Positions 34,094-45,429 of a DNA stretch of 64,000 nucleotides are shown piece by piece. Where the stretch lies: assembly GCF_024139115.2 (NCBI RefSeq), contig NC_085140.1, positions 100,638,988 to 100,702,987 of the forward strand, given 5' to 3'. A program made the position numbers and the translations under genes. The notes beneath the pieces are model-generated. The model had not been told where the DNA came from, did not search any database, and saw only the letters and a list, made by a program, of their open reading frames with translations. This stretch comes from Armigeres subalbatus. Lineage: Eukaryota > Arthropoda > Insecta > Diptera > Culicidae. Positions within the stretch are counted from its first letter, which is position 1, and every line of letters starts with the position of its first letter.

Positions 34094-35116
34094 ATGAATG
34101 AGCTGGAAGCGCTTAGACAGGAGGCGGAAACGCTTAAGAATGCTATCCGCGATGCTCGGAAGGCAGCCTGTGATACTTCGCTGGTTCAGGCGACGAATAA
34201 TCTGGAACCCATCGGTAGGATACAGATGCGAACCAGACGTACCTTGAGGGGTCACTTGGCGAAGATCTACGCCATGCACTGGGGTAGTGACTCGCGCAAT
34301 TTGGTATCCGCTTCGCAAGATGGTAAACTGATCGTATGGGACTCGCATACGACGAACAAGGTTCATGCAATCCCGTTGCGTTCGTCCTGGGTCATGACCT
34401 GTGCGTATGCGCCGTCTGGTAACTTCGTTGCCTGCGGTGGCTTGGACAATATTTGTTCGATCTACAATCTGAAAACTAGAGAAGGAAATGTACGAGTATC
34501 ACGTGAGCTTCCGGGACATACTGGATATTTGTCCTGTTGTCGGTTTCTAGATGACAACCAGATTGTTACCAGTTCTGGTGACATGTCGTGTGGATTGTGG
34601 GATATTGAGACCGGTCAGCAGTGTACATCGTTCCTGGGGCATACTGGCGACGTTATGGCGCTTTCCCTTTCTCCGCAGTGCCGTGTGTTTGTATCCGGGG
34701 CGTGCGACGCCTCGGCCAAATTGTGGGACATCCGCGAAGGTCAGTGCAAACAGACCTTCCCTGGACACGAGAGCGATATCAACGCCGTTACCTTCTTCCC
34801 GAATGGGCACGCATTTGCCACCGGTTCGGATGACGCCACCTGCCGGCTGTTCGACATCCGTGCCGATCAGGAATTGGCCATGTATTCGCACGACAACATC
34901 ATCTGCGGTATCACCTCGGTGGCATTCTCCAAATCCGGTCGGCTACTGCTGGCCGGCTACGACGACTTCAACTGCAACGTGTGGGACACGATGAAGGCGG
35001 AACGGGCGGGTATCCTGGCTGGTCATGACAATCGCGTATCATGCTTAGGAGTCACCGAGAACGGAATGGCCGTTGCGACCGGGTCCTGGGATTCTTTCCT
35101 GCGCGTCTGGAACTAA
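34094..35116 (+). CDS. Gbeta13F: G protein subunit beta, copy 1 (Gbeta13F/GNB1-like)
   Basis: A 340-residue heterotrimeric G-protein beta subunit, the usual length. It pairs with a gamma subunit and G-alpha at the inner plasma membrane and couples GPCRs to effectors. The N-terminal helix [20 protein letters not shown] forms the coiled coil with gamma. The conserved [20 protein letters not shown] follows, then seven WD repeats with GH...WD spacing (for example [48 protein letters not shown]), ending [10 protein letters not shown]. The start is the ATG in CAGAATGAATGAG; an in-frame upstream TTG at 34061 is not used. No intron interrupts the coding sequence. A second intact copy lies at 59360-60382. 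It differs at residues 24, 65, 155, 192 and 300 (numbered by eye). Confidence 0.97.
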   Translation: MNELEALRQEAETLKNAIRDARKAACDTSLVQATNNLEPIGRIQMRTRRTLRGHLAKIYAMHWGSDSRNLVSASQDGKLIVWDSHTTNKVHAIPLRSSWVMTCAYAPSGNFVACGGLDNICSIYNLKTREGNVRVSRELPGHTGYLSCCRFLDDNQIVTSSGDMSCGLWDIETGQQCTSFLGHTGDVMALSLSPQCRVFVSGACDASAKLWDIREGQCKQTFPGHESDINAVTFFPNGHAFATGSDDATCRLFDIRADQELAMYSHDNIICGITSVAFSKSGRLLLAGYDDFNCNVWDTMKAERAGILAGHDNRVSCLGVTENGMAVATGSWDSFLRVWN

Positions 35117-38100
35117 GTGCGTTAGGATGGATGAAGGAGACGAACGTATGCGAGCAGCACTCACACAAAAGCAAACACCCACAACCATACATTACAAACT
35201 AAATTATTTTGAACAGAAATCAGTCAAACGCATTTCACGGAAGCATAAACACAAACTCATCTCGAGAACTTTAGAGACAATATGGTTGGAACCGGATTCA
35301 AAAGATTAATTTTAGGCAACAAAAAAGTGCATTTTTCGGAGAGGTTCTCAAAATCGATTTAGTCTGTTATGTTTTTTTATATTCTGTTTCTAGGTTTTTA
35401 AAACAAAACAGAGAAGATTTAGCACAAAACATTTTACGGTAGAAAGCAAACATATGATTGTTGTGATAGTTTTCAAATATTTACGCGCAATTATTTATTT
35501 ATTAACTGTTAGGAGGAATAGTTTCGGAGCTTTTCCACTCTACTTCTTTTCTGAGAATGCATTTTTACATGAACTATTGACAAAGAAGCCAAAAACTATT
35601 TTATTGCTTGCTTTTAAGTCGTATATATACTTTGCAGTTGAGTTTAAATTTATCTTAGAGCCATTCTATTGTCAATGTAGGACGAATATTAGACTGCCGA
35701 GGAATCTTTTACCCAAACTCCTCCGAAAAAGAGAGAGATTTTTTAAAATTATATTTTATTATGCAGTAGACCACCTCTGGAATCGGAGATGGCTGCACGC
35801 ACAAACTTAGGGATCAATGATGTCAGCTGGTTTTAATATGCGCAGAAGATAGAGGAAATCGAACACTTGAAATAGTTCTAAGAAAGATTTTACTACCACA
35901 GCAGTTTAAAGTAAACAAATTTCAAAATGCTCGAAAAATTCAAATATTTAGAAATCAATCATAATGATGATTGTATAACAAAGTGAGAATATCAGACAGT
36001 GCTGATTTCGTTACCTTCGATGATGTATCGATGATGTGAAATCAGACTTTGATGTTAAATGAATAATAAGTTAAATTTAAAACTTTTAAGATATCAAAAT
36101 TGTTTCATCAAATCAGATATGACTTAGCATCGACCAGTTCAGAAAGCAAACATCCAAGTCTATTCATGAAGCCGATTTAAACAAATGCAACAAAGATTTG
36201 GCCGAAATAATTTTCATTTCAAATACCTCCTAAGCGTTTCTGGTATGAATGCATAAGCACTGACATCATTGATTTTTATTTTCTTTTATCATATATTACA
36301 TTCGACTATTGTTTAAGTGGCTGCTTTTCAGCTCTATTAGATTTTCTATTCGAAGCAAGTATTATTCCTTCTATTTGTACACAAAATATACATACATGTA
36401 TGAAACAGTAATCTATTTATACACACAACTTTGTATTTATTTATATTTAGTCTGTACAATCAACCTCTATTGAGCGAGGAAGAACTTCTATAGAACGAAA
36501 GGAAGTTTGCAAAAAAGCGAAAGTGTCAGCCCAATCCTTCCACTGTGCAAGAGCTCCTAAGGGGCGTTTCTAAACGGAAATATTAGCGGTTGCAATATTC
36601 CTACGCATGTACTTTGACTTTCCGAGACGAAAAACATAGGTTTCCTTGGAATACTGAGCTCCTGCATTTGGAACGATTCTCCACAAACGAGCGATCTTTG
36701 CATTTGGAAAAGTCTACTATGGTAGACATGCTCCAGTTGTGACAGGATATTCCGTGCCATCTCGATTGCTCGGTATCTACTGTGACAGATGAAGTATTTT
36801 CCCGATTTCGGTATTAAATGCTCTCCTCATTCGAAGCCATATTAATTTACAACGTATTTATGATAGTGGTTATTTATAAGTGCGAGTTGAAGAAACATTC
36901 GCATGGTTACCTAAATAAGGAAGAAAAAATTAGTTGCGCTAGTCAATATTGGGTGACGGCATTATTATTCGCTATTGTGCAATTTTGTTAGAACTTGTGC
37001 CCAATACTTATTTCACGCAGTCGCGAATGAGTCAACCAAAATCACACAAAAGGAAAACAATAGAAGTATGGTCATATATCAAGAACAGTACGATGCAAAA
37101 AACGGTGAAATAGAAATGCCTATAAACTAAAAATAAAATCTTATACACGTGTAAGATCATTTTCGAGGAACATTAATCATGATCAGAAACGGTTGAACAT
37201 AATAAGAAACATCACAAATTGTGCATTCTGTTTAAGTTTCCTCATAGCAGAATAATTCATTGAATACACAAATACAAACACATATAGGAAAGATAAGTGT
37301 GACATGAGTAATACAGAGGAGATGTCGATTGTTTGAAAAAATCAGGCTGAAGTTCATTTGAAAACGTACGCACATACACAGATGTACGATCCATTTGTAA
37401 GGAAAATAACACCGAATTGAATGCATCGACACGCGCATCACCTCACCCTAGTCAGCACGCTGTGGGAAGAAAGGGCTCTCTGACACAGAATGTGGTGCCA
37501 TCGTGCTCCACTTTGCTGACAAGTGTGCCGTTGTAAACCATGTGCTCGCCAGTAGATGGCGGTGTACTTGATTTTTAGTATGCGTGCGCACAGTGCATTT
37601 GCGTTGATCCACAGCGGTCGATATTCCAATAGAACCAACATTCAGAGAAATTAAAACGTATTAATAGCGAACAATGCCCTCTGTGGATCGACATTCCTAC
37701 CAATGATCTTTCGGTGTGTGCGTATTTATTTCATTTGACTGAGAGAATCACGAACGGTCTGCAATGAGTAAAATCTAGTAAGCGCCACCCACTGCCTAGT
37801 ATCTTCAAGAAACAAGAACAAAACAAAATATTACAAAAAAGTGACGAAAATTAAACAAACTAAAAAAAGCAAATAGGAAGATAGATTTGAAGAACAAGAA
37901 TACACAAGTACACTCATCTGCCAACAAAAACATCACATCACCAATTGGATCAGTCAATAAGTTGCTAGATAATTCGAAGCTCGATTTGACACACATACAC
38001 ACACATTAGCCATTGTGTAACGCTTTTACATCTGTACGCATGCGCTGCTGGCATTCCAGGATGAAATAAATCGTCAGCGCATTCAATAAGTCGTGCAACT

Positions 38101-39650
38101 ATTTACGACACATTGCATTGAATGTCTATTTAAATTTGACTCATTATAAAGCTTTCTGTTGTCATCGTAGAACTCATTGATCGAGCTCGGTTACCATGGA
38201 AATGGGTTCAGAACGGTTCACGTACACTTCGCCGGAAGCGAAACGAAACGGAACCACTCCTTGACGGCGTGCGAAGTCTATCAAGACTGTTCTCCCGCAT
38301 GTTCAACTTCATCAATGTTTCCTCTGATGCTTCGATGATTGTTGAGAAATGTCCATGCCGATTTCGATTGGACGCCAAATGTCATGCAACAATTTGCTCC
38401 ATCATTTCATTTGTTGTCGTTTTTTCTCAGTGTACAAAACATAATGACATCGCATACACACGAAGACAAATCTTTGATTATCGATTATACAACTATTTTT
38501 CGATAAAACACAAATGTAAACAAAAAGATTCACACACACACAACCGCGTAAATTAAAGTTATCTAGTATAAAACTGTTTGAAAATGAACATAAGACAGTT
38601 TGTGAATAAAGTTCAAACACTTGATTGAAACAATATTCCTAGAGGCTTTTAAACGAATGACGACGCCTGAAAAAAACGTCGTTCGAAGAAAAATGTGTTT
38701 CTTGAAGCATTGACTGATAAAGCGAGCAAATAATTGTGCTCGTAGAGAATGTCACTTGAAATCGAACTGGAAATTATCCCGTAGTGTGACATTTCAAATC
38801 GACCAAAACCAACAAGACACAAACACACAAGAATCGCTTGAACTACTGATTGCACACTAACATACCTACACGTACACAGATAGGCCAGAGGAAAGTATTT
38901 TTTGAATTTTAAAATGTTTAATTTTCATAAGAAAAAACAACCATACTTCACACCATCCTGTCTGATTGAAGATTACATACAAAAAATCTAACATTTTCTT
39001 AAAAGCGTTTTTTAATGAAAATAATCTTTGGGAGTAGAAAAAGATTCGAAAACGAAGAACCAACTAACTTGAACATCTCTATCGAAACGAACGAACGAGT
39101 ATTGTATTCAAATGTAGGCATCCGTTCTATCAATCGAATCAACTTGTATGTGAGTGTACTTTCAACAATGCTGGAAACTTCAAAATCCATACATTTTAAG
39201 GTAGAACTCTTTCACACAAACACATACCCACGCGCTTCGCGTCCGCCGACATCACCGGGGGACAAATCTCCACACAACAATCTATACATCAAAATTCAAG
39301 AGCTAGTGACAATTTAGAGCGGTGTATTCGCACGAACGGAAAAAAATGAAAAATTAAGAGCCGCAATGACATTTGCGGAAACACACAAACAAATGAGAAC
39401 ATGAAGAGCATCAACAAGAATGAACAAACCGAAGGCGAGATCGAAAAAAAAAAACAAATACACAAGAACAAGCGAAGATGAAGAAGAAAAAGAAGTGAGG
39501 AAGGAACAAGTAATCACCATTTTTACACATTTTGAGGTATCGAAAAAAGGAAAAAAGTTAGTCATTAAGGTAACAGAATAATAAAAATATAGAATACAAT
39601 TAACTTATTATGAATAACAAAATAAATTAATAAGAACAAAAATAAAAACG
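35117..39650 (+). other. Possible very long 3' UTR of G-beta copy 1
   Basis: About 4.5 kb of AT-rich sequence with no recognisable transposon, in strong contrast to most of the window, and no coding frame of note. It is rich in CACACA/ACAAAC stretches. AATAAA-type signals cluster at 39580-39650 (ATAATAAAAATATAG, AAAATAAATTAATAAG, AAAATAAAAACG). Repeat-free DNA next to a constrained gene suggests UTR or regulatory function; nearer poly(A) signals could end the transcript earlier. Confidence 0.35.
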
Positions 39651-39999
39651 AAACCGTTCTGGAAATTTTGTGTTTTGATGACATCCCTACAACTGCATCT
39701 TAAAGGCTATAGCTGCCTGGTCTGCATAGAACCGTTTATTTCCGCAACTGCATATGTACAAGCAGTTTGAAGAGCCACTTTGGAGTACTAGAGGCAGTTT
39801 AGGAAGTTAAGTTTTGCCAATAAGACTTGAACTTTGTCGAAAGAATCTTAAGATTCGGTGGCGGCATATCCTGTACCGTTGATTTGTTAGCAGGTCGACA
39901 ACAGACAAAAAATTCGCTTGCTCCAGTAATCGTAAGCTATCTTAAATCCTCAAATCCGGTTAACAGAAACGTGAGATAGGCGGAAAGACGGCTTCGGCA

Positions 40000-40143
40000 G
40001 GTTTTGTTCTATTATTGGCAGGGGTTTTGTCGACCAAATTTTATGAAATTTGGCCACAATATTCTTTGATATGCAAAGAATGTTTAGGCCAAATTTGAGC
40101 CTAGTCAGTCATAAAACCCCTCTGCCAATAATAGAACAAAACC
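40000..40143. repeat. MITE, 144 bp, long terminal inverted repeats
   Basis: Left GGTTTTGTTCTATTATTGGC pairs with right GCCAATAATAGAACAAAACC; pairing continues over AGGGGTTTT. No coding content. Confidence 0.9.
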
Positions 40144-40149
40144 TTCTAA

Positions 40150-41082
40150 AACCGTCATTACCCCTAGGTGTCGAGCAGTATTGCTTAATGTTCATGCTGG
40201 TCACGTGATTGGTCCACTGCAGTCTTCCAATTTTCGCGGTGTGAACGATGGATTGTTCTCCCAACAGCTGTTACTATTCGTGGTTCATTTACCTCCGCCA
40301 TGTAGCGTCTTCCATTTGCATTTCGCCATAGATAGTACGTAACACTTTTCTCTTAAAAACTCCAAGCGCGCACTGGTCCTCCACGAGTAGTGTCCATGTC
40401 GCGTGTCCGTAGAAGACTACCGGCCTAATGAGCGTTTTGTAGATATGTATTCAGTTTGGTACGGCGGCGAACTCTATTCGATCGGAGCGTTTTACGGAGT
40501 CCAACGTGTGTATGATTTTCTGCCACGATGCGTCTCCGAATTTCTCTGCTGGTATCGTTATCGGAGGTCACAAGTGATCCCATGTACACGAATTCTTGAA
40601 CCACCACGATTTTGTCACCACCGATACAAATTCTTAGTGGGTGGCTTGCATTGTCCTGTCTTGAGCGTACTCCTATCGTGTACTTTGTCTTCGGCTTGTC
40701 GATCATTAGTCCGAATCGCTAGACTTCCCTTTTCAGTCTGATGTAGGTTTCCTCTCTCTTCTCAATGTTACGTGCCATAATATTTATGTTGTCGACGAAA
40801 CCAAATAGCTGAACGGACTTCGTAAAAATCGTACCACTCGTGTCAATCCCTGCCCTTCGTATTACTTGCTCTAGAGTCAAGCTATAGAGCGGTGTTGAAT
40901 AGCAGGCACGAAAATCACCTTACCGTTACCCCTGGTAATGTTTTTTAGCCAGCCAATTTCCCCTGGATTCCATGGACATTCGCCGCCACACTGCCCTCGT
41001 TGTCTGCCCCATCGCCATTCAGCTCTTCGTAGTGCTGCACGGGGACGATTCAACTTCTCATAGATCTTTCGTGTGTTATTAG
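40150..41082 (-). mobile_element. Decayed RTE-like copy (type D)
   Basis: Minus-strand segments match 51800-52520 of the inner RTE copy: TLRSNRVRRRTKL and FVYMGSLVTSDNDTSREIRRRI. A later part (about 40960-41080) matches the endonuclease-RT linker near 53200-53390. Most RT is deleted. The SINE at 41083 interrupts it, and endonuclease DNA resumes at 41309-41380 (GCGTGTTGTACACCGTCGAG). Confidence 0.75.
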
Positions 41083-41308
41083 TAGTAGTAGTGCGGTAAG
41101 ATACACGGCTACAAAACAAGACCATGCTGAGGGTGGCTGGGTTTGATTCCCAGTGCCAGTATTGGCAATTTTCGGTTTGAAAATTGTCTCGACTTCACTG
41201 GGCATAAAAGTATCATCGTGTTAGCCTCATGATTTTTTTTGTCTTTATTTGAGAGGCTCACCTCTAGCCTCATGATAAACGAATGCAAAAATGCTAACTT
41301 GACTTAGA
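41083..41308 (+). mobile_element. Feilai-like tRNA-derived SINE
   Basis: Contains a polymerase III B-box-like GGGTTTGATTCCC (41138-41150; consensus GGTTCGANTCC), followed by the AAATTGTCTCGACTTC and GGCATAAAAGTATCATCG body typical of Aedes Feilai-type SINEs. The 3' part is truncated where it meets RTE DNA. It is split by a 31-bp insertion at 41234-41264. Confidence 0.7.
41234..41264 (-). mobile_element. 31-bp polyadenylated insertion inside the SINE
   Basis: The 12-bp TAGCCTCATGAT occurs on both sides (41222-41233 and 41265-41276). Read on the minus strand the insert is GAGGTGAGCCTCTCAAATAA... with AATAAA and a terminal A-run: an extremely 5'-truncated LINE or mRNA 3' end. Confidence 0.8.
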
Positions 41309-41433
41309 CGCGTGTTGTACACCGTCGAGAGATCTGAACGCAGGCATACTGCAACTAGGTAGTGGTAGGATTCTGGCGCATTGTAGTGCTCCATAATGGA
41401 CGGTCTTGTGCGATGTTTCTCCTGTTCCCCTGA
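41309..41433 (-). mobile_element. RTE endonuclease remnant
   Basis: Plus strand GACGCGTGTTGTACACCGTC and TGCAACTAGGTAGTGGTAGG match 53794-53855 in the inner RTE copy. Confidence 0.6.
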
Positions 41434-42848
41434 ATGTTTACTTACTTACTTATGGGTCCTGTACACCTCCGGTGGTGCAAAGAGCCGACTTGAAAGATCT
41501 CCATCCTGAGCGATGTCCAGCTATCGCTTTAACCTGTTGCCAGGTTAGATTTTGGTCGACTTCTTTTATCTCTTTATTGAGGCTTCGCCGCCATGGGCCT
41601 CTGGGTCTGCCTCTGCGGCGATGTGCCGCTGGGTTCCAGTTTAATGCTTGCTTACAGGTTTGGTTCCCGCCCCTACGTAGAGTGTGGCCGACCCAGCTCC
41701 ACTTCCGATCCCGAATTTCTGTTGATATCGGCCTTTGGTGACAACGACGATGGAGCTCGTTGTTTGAGATCAAATTGTGAGGCCGCCAGGTCCGAATTAT
41801 ATACCGCAGGCATCTGTTGTTAGAGTTGAAAATTCGTATTTTGGTGCGTTCACTTATCTGCCTGTTTTTCCAGATATTTCTTAAACTAGCAAAGGCAGCC
41901 CTTGCTTTCTTGATCCGTGCGCATATGTCGATCTTGGTACCGTCTGACGCCATATGGCTGCCAAGATATTGGAAACTTTCAACATTCTCCACTAAATGCC
42001 CGGCTACTGTGAAACTGGAAGGGGTCAACAACAACGGTACACAGCAACATTATGCTTCCCCAGTTATCATACGATAGTCAGGTCACCCTTTTTGAGAACC
42101 TTCACTAGGATACCTTGCATTCAGTCGACCGGGAAACTTGCGGTGTCTCAGATGTTACGAAATAAACGATGCAGTAGTTGAGCAGATGTCATGGGGTCAG
42201 CTTTGAGCATCTCGGCTGATATGCGATCGACCCCTGGGACTTTATTCGATTCCATGCTTTGGGCGGCTGTTTGAATCTCTAGCAGTGATGGAGCATCGTT
42301 ACTGATGCGTGTTATACGTCGGATCCTAGGCAGATCATGCCGAGGTGGTGGTGGCCTGGCTGGCACTTGAAAAAGTTGTTCGAAGTGCTTGAAGTCCCCG
42401 GTTGCTGCGACTCTCTCTCCTTCGTCGGGCAGAGAATCCGCCCATGCTCGCTTGTCTCGTCGACGCGACATGAGCGTTTTACTTCCTTCTCCAGAGTCGA
42501 GTATCGCTGACAGGCTAAGACATTGGCTCCTCTGGTTTTTATCGCTCTATCGCGGCTTTGGCTTCTCTTCGCTCCTCTATCTTACTCCAGGTCTCATCGA
42601 TCTTCGCATTGAAGTCGCCCATACGGATCTTGATATCACCCTTCGGAATTCTATCTACTACGGCATTGAGTTGGTTGTTTCTCTTTGTCTTGCAGATCGG
42701 CAGCATCGGTTGGCACATTACCTTGGATTATAGTAAGATTTCGGACCCGTGTTCTAAATCTGGCAACGATTATCCTTTCACTTATAGGTTCCTACTTCAT
42801 AAGCGCAGGGCGCTTGGTAGGAAGCCAACTCCGCGATGCCCGAGCACG
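41434..42848 (-). mobile_element. Family B non-LTR retrotransposon, internally deleted
   Basis: Minus-strand order: endonuclease remnant (42780-42848), linker (42471-42148: GERVAATGDFKHFEQLFQVP, NKVPGVDRISAEMLKADPMT), then directly the RT C-terminus (42034-41450: ESFQYLGSHMASDGTKIDI, RDRKWSWVGHTLRRGGNQTC, RRRGRPRGPWRRSLNKEIKE). The catalytic palm of RT is missing, so it is a non-autonomous deletion derivative. It is joined at about 42848 to the truncated 3' end of the R1-clade copy. Clade uncertain (RTE- or CR1-like). Confidence 0.75.
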
Positions 42849-43220
42849 CTGCCATTTGACCATTGAGGCCAACCTGACAGTCCTACGGATGCCTCTCGTG
42901 CCGCGCATTTCGAAGCACTCTATGTCTTCACCAATAACGATGTCAATATTCACCATACCGGTGATGACGCAAAGTGCATCGTGCGACACGGTACGGTACG
43001 CGCTCGCCACTCTTAGGTACATGAGCCTATACGTACTTTCTAACTTCGTTCTGTAGCAGTTAATACGCAGGACCGTGCCCCAAGCTAACAGTATGGACAG
43101 AGCGACACTAGCCAGAAGCTTTCGTTTGCTGGCATAAACTGCAGAGCTATTGGATATCATCCGGGACAATGCCACTGTGGAGGCACGCTTGCAGGCGTAA
43201 TTGACATGGCTACCAAAGGT

Positions 43221-43318
43221 CCCCAGTAACATTTCGGTTTTATGCTGGTTTTATCGAAGTCATGTAGAGCAAATAATGGTTTTCAATACCGTTATAAAAC
43301 TAAAAATGTTACTTGGGG
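43221..43318. repeat. MITE with CCCC(A)AGTAAC ends, 98 bp
   Basis: CCCCAGTAACATTT at the left pairs with AAATGTTACTTGGGG at the right; inner GGTTTTAT and ATAAAAC also pair. It interrupts ORF2 of R1 copy 2. The end motif is shared with 2869-2974. Confidence 0.8.
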
Positions 43319-43744
43319 TGAGCTTATCGTCGATCATTACGAGAGATGGAGCGTTCAAAGGTGACCGCGCCGTTGCCTGCCCTTATTACTGCCTGTTGCT
43401 CCGACTTTCGGCTGTTAACAACAACCACCTCAGTCTTGTGGTGAGCCAGTTCTAACTTCCTGGAACTCATCTTCTCCTCCACAATTGCGATCGAGTGGGC
43501 TGCAGTCAACTCCACCTCTTCGATCGATTCGCCGTAGACCTCCAGCGTAATATCGTCAGCGAAGCCGACGATTACCACACCCACCAGGAACTTCAACCTC
43601 AAGACACCGTCGTACATGACGTTCCATAACACCGGACCCAGTATGGAACCTTGCGGTACCCCTGAGGTTATGTCAACGCACTTCCGCCCCGCCTCCGTGT
43701 CGTATACCAGTACTCGATTCTGGAAGTAGCTTCCGACAATCTTG

Positions 43745-43829
43745 TATACTGCCGTTATACACATAACTGTCCCATGTACATAGGAAATCCCAGCAAACAT
43801 GGGACAACTATGCGTATAACGGCAGTATA
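43745..43829. repeat. 77-bp MITE with TATA duplication, inside RT
   Basis: CTGCCGTTATACACATAACT (43749) pairs with the right arm ending AACGGCAG (43825), over about 30 bp per arm. TATA occurs on both sides (43745-43748, 43826-43829). 77 plus 4 bp equals 81 bp, exactly 27 codons. Confidence 0.8.
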
Positions 43830-44850
43830 GGTACTCGAGAATTCCAAGACGCAGGAGCGCATCTGCAATAGCTGCCCAACAGGCACTATTGAATGCATTC
43901 CTCACGTCGAGAGTCACTACTGCACAATAGCGAACTCCCCTCCTTTTACGTTGGATAGCTGTCTCCGCGGATTTGATAACCGACAAGATAGCGTCTACGG
44001 TCGATTTACCCTTTCGGAAGCCAAACTGGTTACTCGATAGACCATCCGCACCCTCCATGCGTATCAACAACCTGTTGAGGATGAACTTCTCGAGCACCTT
44101 CTCCGCCGTATCAAGCAGGCATATTGGTCTATATGCCGACGGATACCCCGGTGGTTTTCCCGTCTTTGGCAATAGGACCAAGCTCTGCCTTTTCCATGCT
44201 TCAGGGAAGACTCCCTCGTCTAGGCATCTCTGCATTACAGATCTGAACATTTCGGGAGCCTCAGCAATGGCCGCTTTTATGGCCAGGTTCGGAATACCAT
44301 CCGGTCCTGGTGCCTTACCACACAATGCAATCCCCGCAAGTTCCGCCACAGTTAATCTTCCCACGTCGGCCTCCCTGGCCCCTGGCAGCTCCACAAAGTG
44401 AGGCCAGGGTCTTGGGTCATGACGTGGGAAGAGCCCCGCGATGATCCTCTCCAGCATCTCTGGAGACCGCTCTGTAGGGGCCATCGCCCCACGTGTCCTG
44501 TCCATTACGACCCTATAGGCATCACTCCATGGATTCGCGTTGGCACTTTGATACAGGCCTTTGAAACAGGCTTTTTTGCTTGATCTAATCTCAGCCTTCA
44601 GAGCGGCTCCTTAGCAGCCACGAACACCACCCGTCGTTCAACACGCTCCTCTTCTGTGCGTGCTCGCTGCATCCGCCTTCGTGCCCGTAGGCAGGCGCTG
44701 GTACCCGGTTTTGGATCCGTTATAATGGCAATATCCGTCCCCCATTCAGTAACTGTCTGACACAGCAGTTGCTGGGCTGCATTACAGTGGTTCAGGTTTA
44801 GCTGCGTTACATGCACTGTGATTTTGCAGCACGCTTAAACGCCGGGCACT

Positions 44851-44925
44851 TCGAACCCCCCATGGGGTGCTTGCCTCGAACCCCCCATGGGGTGCTTGCC
44901 TCGAACCCCCCATTGGGTGCCCCGC
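44851..44925. repeat. Three 25-bp tandem units
   Basis: TCGAACCCCCCATGGGGTGC plus TTGCC, repeated at 44851, 44876 and 44901. Each contains the palindrome CCCCATGGGG. It lies between ORF1 and ORF2 of R1 copy 2. Confidence 0.9.
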
Positions 44926-45429
44926 GAGTGCAAGCATGGAGTTCATGAGCATATATCAGGTGGTTGGGTGAGCATACAAGTCAGACTCACACGGTATGAT
45001 AGAGGTTTGCCACAAGTCAGACTCACATGGCATGATAGAGGTGAGCATACAAGTCAGACTCACAGGGTGCGACAGAGCATGTAGGGTGTGTTAGAGGGTG
45101 CGATAGAGCGAGCACCCAAGTAAGACTCGCATGGGACGGGTGCCTGTGTGAGCGAGAATGAGCGAGTACGTTAAGTACTGCCATCCCCCAGAAGTAGTAC
45201 TGGGAGGTAGTTCCTGGGGGAAACGATGGCGGAGCCCAAGGGAGTTTAGTCGGTATTACCGGTACGGTCGAGTCCGACACTCCAGCACACTTCCGTGTGG
45301 TAGTTTGGCAACTACAATGCACGTGTGCTGGGTTAGTGTGTAAATGCATTCTCCCTTGTAAAAAAATGGGGTGCTTGCTGTTCGCAGCTTTTCTGAAACA
45401 AATCAAACAATTGGGAGGGTTCCTCACCG
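44926..45429 (-). other. Intergenic/ORF junction DNA of R1 copy 2
   Basis: Contains irregular repeats of CAAGTCAGACTCACA (about 44981, 45016, 45049, and CAAGTAAGACTCGCA at 45116). No intact frame. The minus frame near 45430 joins directly to EPSQLFDLFQ-like sequence that lies after the zinc knuckles in copy 1, so the knuckles are deleted here. Confidence 0.5.

Larger units (their letters stand above)
42849..44816 (-). pseudogene. ORF2 (endonuclease remnant plus reverse transcriptase) of R1-clade copy 2
   Basis: Starts at 44816 with MHVTQLNLNHCNAAQQLLCQ, the usual R1 ORF2 start. After WGTDIAIITDP the endonuclease is missing: the frame jumps to the ARRRMQRARTEEERVERR linker. A frameshift near 44605 follows, then a 393-codon frame from 44505. 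RT blocks: GKAPGPDGIPN, motif A VVTLDVRNAFN, SGVPQGSILGPVLW, and catalytic VGFADDI. A 77-bp MITE adds 27 codons between LGILEYLY and KIVGSYFQNR without breaking the frame. The frame ends at SRNDRR because of the second MITE at 43318. The C-terminal part resumes at 43213 (TFGSHVNYACKRASTVALSR) and is cut off at about 42855. Confidence 0.8.

Noticed and set aside
33752..34366. Minus-strand 204-codon frame antisense to G-beta copy 1
   Set aside because: Shadow of the strongly coding plus strand and its leader; no domain.
41085..41150. tRNA gene
   Set aside because: Only a B-box-like motif inside a SINE; no cloverleaf or acceptor stem.
44851..45130. CRISPR-like direct repeats
   Set aside because: Units are contiguous without spacers, in a eukaryotic retrotransposon.
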